This document shows positions 60,016 to 64,000 of a stretch of DNA of 64,000 nucleotides, in pieces. The position numbers were made by a program, and so were the translations under genes. The DNA is from Streptomyces sp. NBC_00306. Its GTDB lineage: Bacteria > Actinomycetota > Actinomycetes > Streptomycetales > Streptomycetaceae. The notes under the pieces were generated by a model. That model made no database searches, was not told the DNA's origin, and saw only the letters and a list, made by a program, of their open reading frames with translations. The stretch spans positions 6,200,001 to 6,264,000 of the forward strand of contig NZ_CP108032.1 of assembly GCF_036169555.1 (NCBI RefSeq), given 5' to 3'. Positions within the stretch are counted from its first letter, which is position 1. Each line of letters starts with the position of its first letter.

Positions 60016-62972
60016 CAGGCTTCGGCTCCGGACACAGTAGAAGCGGGCTGCTGCGGCAGGTAGACGTACACACCGAGCACGTCGGCGGGCTCCTGGGGGA
60101 CGACCTTCAGGCCGCGGACGATCTCCTCGTTGGCCTTGCGGACCCGGCGGTGCGAGCCGTCGAGCTCGGCGGCCAGGCTCGTGCCGTACTCCGTGAGGTG
60201 CTCGGCCAAATCCGGCAGACCGTCCAGCGCACGGCCGATCTGGTTGCGGGCGAGCTGCTCATGGGTGTTGGCACTGGCCCGCGCAGCCAGCAGCGCGGCG
60301 GCCGCCTCCTCATCCAGCCAACGGGCACGCGACGGCATCCCCTCGTACGCGAGCAACCGGGCGTCCTCCGCGACCAGTTGCCGCTCGCCGGTGCGGGACG
60401 GCAGCGTGAGGTGGAAGCGGTAGCGGACGAGCAGGAGCGTCGTGCGGATCGTCACCGCGTCCGTCGTCACCACACCGCAGCGGCGCGCCGGGCGCGGGCC
60501 GGGAGTGTTCGCGTCCAGCGCCGAGTCCAGGACGTACGAGGCGATCGCGCCGATCGCCGGGTCGGTGCGGACCAGCGCGGCCTCGCCCCGGCCCACCGCC
60601 GGTGTCGTTCGGAACGGGATCTCCCGGTCCTCCTCGATCAGCCGACCGCCGAGGGTGGCGGCGAGCGCGTCGCGCAGGCCGGCGGGAGCGCCGCCGGCCT
60701 GGGCGGTGAAGTCCCCATTCCCGTCACGCGGGTCGCGGACCAGGGCGTCCAGGTCGCGCAGTGCCTCCAGGGCGAAGTCGCGCACCTCGTCGGCGCCGCC
60801 GAGCGCGGCCCGTACGGCGGCGACCTCGCGGGCCACCTCCTCCGGATGGATGCTGCGCTGGGCGTACTTGGACTGGGAGGTCTTCTCCCGCTCGGCGGCC
60901 GAGGACCACTCGCGCTCGATGCGGTCGAAGGACTCCTGGTGGCTTTCGAGCTCGAACAGGCTCTCCTGGCTGCCCTGACGGCCGTGCAGCAGCAGCCACT
61001 CGACCACGGCGTCCGTCACCCCGGAAGCCGTCTCGTCGGGGACGGAGACCGAGATGCCCAGGTCCTTCTTGATCTGCCGGTGCTTGGCGAACAGCACCTC
61101 CAGGACCTTGCCGTCGATGCCGTTGTCCTCGCCGAACATGGTGATGACCCGGACCTGGTCGCGCTTCTGGCCGTACCGGTCGACGCGGCCCTCGCGCTGG
61201 TCGTGGCGGGTCGGGTTCCAGGCCAGGTCGTAGTGGACGACGGCGTCGAAGTAGTGCTGGAGGTTGACGCCCTCGGAGAGGCAGTCGGTGGCGATCAGCA
61301 CGCGGCGGACGGCGGGATCGCCCGCTTCCTCGGCGGATTCGGCGGCGAGCTGCTCGATGCGCTCCAGGCGCTGCTGCGGGGAGAGAGTGCCGGTCACCGC
61401 GGCGATCTTCGTCTTCTTGCCGAGCTTGCCGTCGAGTTGGGTGGCCAGGTACTCGGCGGTCGGGATGTATCGGCAGAAGACGATCGGGTGGTAGCCCTCG
61501 GCGATCAGGCTCTTCAGGTGCTTGGTGAGCGCCTTCAGCTTGGCGTCCTCTGTCGGGCCCACCAACTCCGCTGCCCGCTGGGAGAGTTCGAGGAGCCGGG
61601 CACCCGCCTCCTCCGACTCGGCGGCGCCCGGAGCGACGTCCATGCCCTCCAGGCGATCGTTCTCGGCGGAGTCGGCGGCGACCGGGGCGCCCAGCACATC
61701 CGCCTCCTGCGCGGTGCGGGCGGCGGCGGACTCCGAGCGGGTCTTCAGGGTCTGGGCGGCGGCGGCCGGGGAGGAGACCATCGAGCGCAGCAGCGCGATC
61801 ACCGACCACCAGGCGACCCGGGCCTCCCGCTTGCCCTGCTCACCGGCCGTCTGGACGCGGTCCCTGGCGTAGGCGATGGCGTCGTCGAGCAGCGCCCGGT
61901 AGGCGGGGCTGAGCTTGTACGGCTCGTCCTTCGTCCACCGGTCGGACGGGAACGCGGTGCGCTCGGCCAGAGAGTCGTCGCTGAGACCGTCCTCCTTGGT
62001 GAGGTAGGTGCGGACGTCGGCGCGCTTGCGGGCCACGAAGTACTCGGCAAGCTTCGCCCGCCCCGCCGGGGTCTCCAGGTTCAGCGTCGCGAGCTCCGGC
62101 CGCACCAGGCCGAGCAGGTTGCGGAACGCGGACTCCTTGCCGGAGTGCGGGGTCGCGGTCAGCAGCAGCAGGTGGCGGTCGGCGTCGGCGGAAATCCGGC
62201 GCAGCAGCTCGTAACGGAGCTGGTTGGAGGGGGCCGAGGAGGACGACGCGGTGCCTTGCGCGGCGTCGTCGGCGGCCACGCAGCTGTGGGCCTCGTCGAC
62301 GATCACCAGGTCGGGGCAGTTCCGTACGAAGTCCTCGCGGTGCCGGGTCGACTTGATGAAGTCCGTCGAGATGATCGTGTACGGGTGCTTGTCGAACAGG
62401 GACTGGCCCAACTCCAGACCGCGTTCGAGTCGCGTCACCGTGGAGGCCAGGACCAGTTCGGCGTCGATGCCGAACTTCTCCCGCAGCTCACCCTGCCACT
62501 GCTCGGCCAGTGAGGGGGAGCAGAGAACCGCCAGCCGGGTCGCCTCGCCCTGCGCGAGCAGCTCCTTGGCGATCAGGCCCGCCTCGACCGTCTTGCCGAT
62601 GCCGACGTCGTCCGAGACCAGCAGCCGCACCGTGCGCTGCCGCAGCGCCATCAGCAGCGGAACCAGCTGGTAGGCCCTGGGCTCCACCGCGATCGACGCC
62701 AGCGAACGGAAGGGGCCCGCCCCCGACCGGAACCCGATGCGCAGCGCTGTGCGCAGCAGACCGGCGGCCCGCTGATCGCCCAGGTCGGTCGGGCTCGGCG
62801 GCGCGAACTCGGCCGGCCGTACGTCCTCGAAGGCGGGGAAGACGGCCGCGATGTCGTCCTCGCTTCCGCCCAGCGGGCGCAGCACCAGCATGTCGGAGGC
62901 GCTCTCGGGCAGCACCACCCATTCCCTGCCCCGGGCGGCGACCAGGGAGCCGGCTGTGTACGTGAGGCTCAT
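60015..62972 (-). CDS. SNF2-type helicase (DrmD-like)
   Basis: A 985-residue SF2 ATPase. It shows Q-motif-like EPRAYQLVPLL, Walker A SDDVGIGKTVEAGLIAKEL (about residue 124), DEAHSC (about 222), the TATPHSGKE motif III, and the C-terminal half with HYDLAWNPTRHDQREGRVDR (VI). The C-terminal 300 residues are specific to the RapA/DISARM-type helicases. Size (about 1000 aa), DEAH-C and neighbours match DrmD of class-1 DISARM. It overlaps the methylase gene by ATGA. Confidence 0.8.
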   Translation of the reverse strand: MSLTYTAGSLVAARGREWVVLPESASDMLVLRPLGGSEDDIAAVFPAFEDVRPAEFAPPSPTDLGDQRAAGLLRTALRIGFRSGAGPFRSLASIAVEPRAYQLVPLLMALRQRTVRLLVSDDVGIGKTVEAGLIAKELLAQGEATRLAVLCSPSLAEQWQGELREKFGIDAELVLASTVTRLERGLELGQSLFDKHPYTIISTDFIKSTRHREDFVRNCPDLVIVDEAHSCVAADDAAQGTASSSSAPSNQLRYELLRRISADADRHLLLLTATPHSGKESAFRNLLGLVRPELATLNLETPAGRAKLAEYFVARKRADVRTYLTKEDGLSDDSLAERTAFPSDRWTKDEPYKLSPAYRALLDDAIAYARDRVQTAGEQGKREARVAWWSVIALLRSMVSSPAAAAQTLKTRSESAAARTAQEADVLGAPVAADSAENDRLEGMDVAPGAAESEEAGARLLELSQRAAELVGPTEDAKLKALTKHLKSLIAEGYHPIVFCRYIPTAEYLATQLDGKLGKKTKIAAVTGTLSPQQRLERIEQLAAESAEEAGDPAVRRVLIATDCLSEGVNLQHYFDAVVHYDLAWNPTRHDQREGRVDRYGQKRDQVRVITMFGEDNGIDGKVLEVLFAKHRQIKKDLGISVSVPDETASGVTDAVVEWLLLHGRQGSQESLFELESHQESFDRIEREWSSAAEREKTSQSKYAQRSIHPEEVAREVAAVRAALGGADEVRDFALEALRDLDALVRDPRDGNGDFTAQAGGAPAGLRDALAATLGGRLIEEDREIPFRTTPAVGRGEAALVRTDPAIGAIASYVLDSALDANTPGPRPARRCGVVTTDAVTIRTTLLLVRYRFHLTLPSRTGERQLVAEDARLLAYEGMPSRARWLDEEAAAALLAARASANTHEQLARNQIGRALDGLPDLAEHLTEYGTSLAAELDGSHRRVRKANEEIVRGLKVVPQEPADVLGVYVYLPQQPASTVSGAEA

Positions 62973-63047
62973 GAGATGTCTCGGTTCCTAAAGGTCGCGA
63001 AGGTCGTAAAGGTCGGGAGCCGCTGACGAGCAACGGAGGTGGTGCGA

Positions 63048-64000
63048 TCAACGGAGGTGGAAGTAGAGGGCGTTGGTGTCCGCGATGGTGTCCCAGTCGG
63101 CGTCCGTCGGGAACCGCACGACGTCCCAGCCGGCGTCCTCCAGGCGATACCCGGCCTCGATGTCGCGGGTGGAGTCGGGGGCGCGGCCCGGGAGGTCGAC
63201 GAACACGGCGAGGTTGGCGCCGTCCAGCCGGAAGACGAGGTCCGGGCAGGCCCCGGCCTCCGGGACGAGGACGCTCGCCTCGTCCGGCAGCCGGTAGCCC
63301 TTCGCCCTCAGCCAGCCGAGCAGATCGCCCTGCGCGACCAGGGCCGCCAGATCCGCCTCCACCGGGGTCGGCGAGGTGCTCGCCGGGGCCAGCCTGCGGA
63401 ACCGTTCGCTGCGGGACTCACCGCGGTCCTCCCGTTCGGTGAGGGCCTCGGCCAGCCGTACCAGCAGCGGGCGGGCGGCGTGCCGGCTCAGCTGGCGGTG
63501 GTGCGTCTGGTTGGCGTAGGTCAGCAGGCAGGCGTAGCAGCCGCGCGCGCACCTCTCGCTGTCCGTCGGCCCGCCCTCGTCCTCGCCCGTGTCCGGGTCG
63601 AAGTGGCAGAGCTCCAAAGCGGTCTTCGCGGCCTTGGCGAGGGCGTCCTTCTCGTGCTGGATCCGGCGCAGCACACCGGCACCGCCCTCGGCGGCCTCCG
63701 TGAACAGCATGCGGCGGCGCGGACCCTCGTCCGGCGGGAGCAGCTCCGCAGTCAGCTCGGAGTCCTCCAGCTCGAACGCCGCCTCGATGCCCCGCTCCAG
63801 CGCGTACAGGAACGACCACGCCACCGGCTCGGGGAGCGGCTCCTCCAGGGTGACCACGAGAATGTTGCGGCGGTCCTCCACGAAGGGCAGCACCCGCTTC
63901 TTGCGGCGCTTCTCGTTGCCGTCCTCGTCGACCACCGGCATGCCGGTGCCCTCGATGGCGTCGGCGGCGGCCCGGTCGTTGAGCCAGCGACCGTCGCCGA
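63048..64000 (-). CDS. DUF1998 protein, DrmB-like (5' end beyond window)
   Basis: The visible 317 codons are the C-terminal part; the frame is open to the window's end. A DUF1998 domain has the cysteine pattern CARGCYACLLTYANQTHHR (plus an upstream CHF), a likely metal-binding site. The last 110 residues resemble a restriction-nuclease-like fold (CPDLVFRLDGANLAVFVDLPG), as also seen in DISARM DrmB or related helicase-associated proteins. It precedes the SNF2 helicase by 75 bp on the same strand. DUF1998 also occurs in unrelated helicases, so the DrmB assignment rests on context. Confidence 0.75.
   Translation of the reverse strand, partial: GDGRWLNDRAAADAIEGTGMPVVDEDGNEKRRKKRVLPFVEDRRNILVVTLEEPLPEPVAWSFLYALERGIEAAFELEDSELTAELLPPDEGPRRRMLFTEAAEGGAGVLRRIQHEKDALAKAAKTALELCHFDPDTGEDEGGPTDSERCARGCYACLLTYANQTHHRQLSRHAARPLLVRLAEALTEREDRGESRSERFRRLAPASTSPTPVEADLAALVAQGDLLGWLRAKGYRLPDEASVLVPEAGACPDLVFRLDGANLAVFVDLPGRAPDSTRDIEAGYRLEDAGWDVVRFPTDADWDTIADTNALYFHLR

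Noticed and set aside
60150..62513. A 787-codon frame on the + strand opposite the SNF2 helicase
   Set aside because: Same artefact of GC skew: low complexity, no ribosome-binding site, and the minus-strand gene has clear helicase motifs.

Overview
The window is typical high-GC Streptomyces chromosome: strong third-position G/C bias, many GTG starts, frequent ATGA/GTGA stop-start overlaps, and actinomycete families such as DUF397/DUF5753, a SepF-like protein, anti-sigma-type ATPases, Hen1-Pnkp and a PaaX regulator. No rRNA, intact tRNA or CRISPR array was seen. The genus is an inference from sequence character and gene content.

Left part (1-31.6 kb), ordinary chromosome. It starts with the end of an ABC ATPase and its permease, a MarR regulator divergent from a DHA2-type MFS exporter, an aldehyde dehydrogenase, an aldo/keto reductase divergent from an NTF2-like protein, a SepF-like division protein, an AAA ATPase coupled to a MazG-like pyrophosphohydrolase, an F420-type (LLM) oxidoreductase coupled to homocysteine methyltransferase, and a GNAT. 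The RNA-repair pair hen1-pnkp follows and ends at a 16-bp-arm terminator. Then comes arginine catabolism (arcA-arcB), and a CoA-dependent aromatic module (20.0-27.4 kb): enoyl-CoA hydratase, fused FAD-monooxygenase/OYE reductase, PaaX regulator, aryl-CoA ligase, acyl-CoA dehydrogenase and RidA. Its layout resembles aerobic 2-aminobenzoyl-CoA pathways. Two of its promoter regions share a 13-bp motif differing at one base. An alpha/beta hydrolase, an MFS exporter and a GAF-SpoIIE phosphatase follow.

Middle part (31.6-40 kb), an accessory stretch: two secreted proteins, one with about ten tandem 27-residue repeats, then small unrecognised genes, some less GC-rich. It also holds two 3'-half tRNA fragments of different identity (Gly-CCC on +, Ser-TGA on -), a decayed Nudix fragment and a gene whose end runs into the Ser-tRNA fragment. 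This looks like scars of integrative elements; no integrase is visible.

Right part (40-64 kb), a dense defence-type island. A DUF6119 (TIGR04141-type) protein diverges from an HTH-N6-adenine-methylase across a 33-bp dyad. Then comes a long minus-strand array: a TPR-like protein, a 95-aa protein, a GrpE-like protein, an Hsp70 with a zinc-ribbon array, DUF4357-McrB, McrC and a RelE-UvrD helicase fusion. Almost all joints are 4-nt overlaps. After a deletion scar of an ATPase/XRE/DUF397 trio and an EcsC protein, the window ends in a class-1 DISARM-like operon (DrmB-like, cut by the edge; DrmD-like SNF2 helicase; DrmMI-like methylase). The Hsp70/GrpE/TPR cassette joined to McrBC-RelE/UvrD is the best candidate for an undescribed system.
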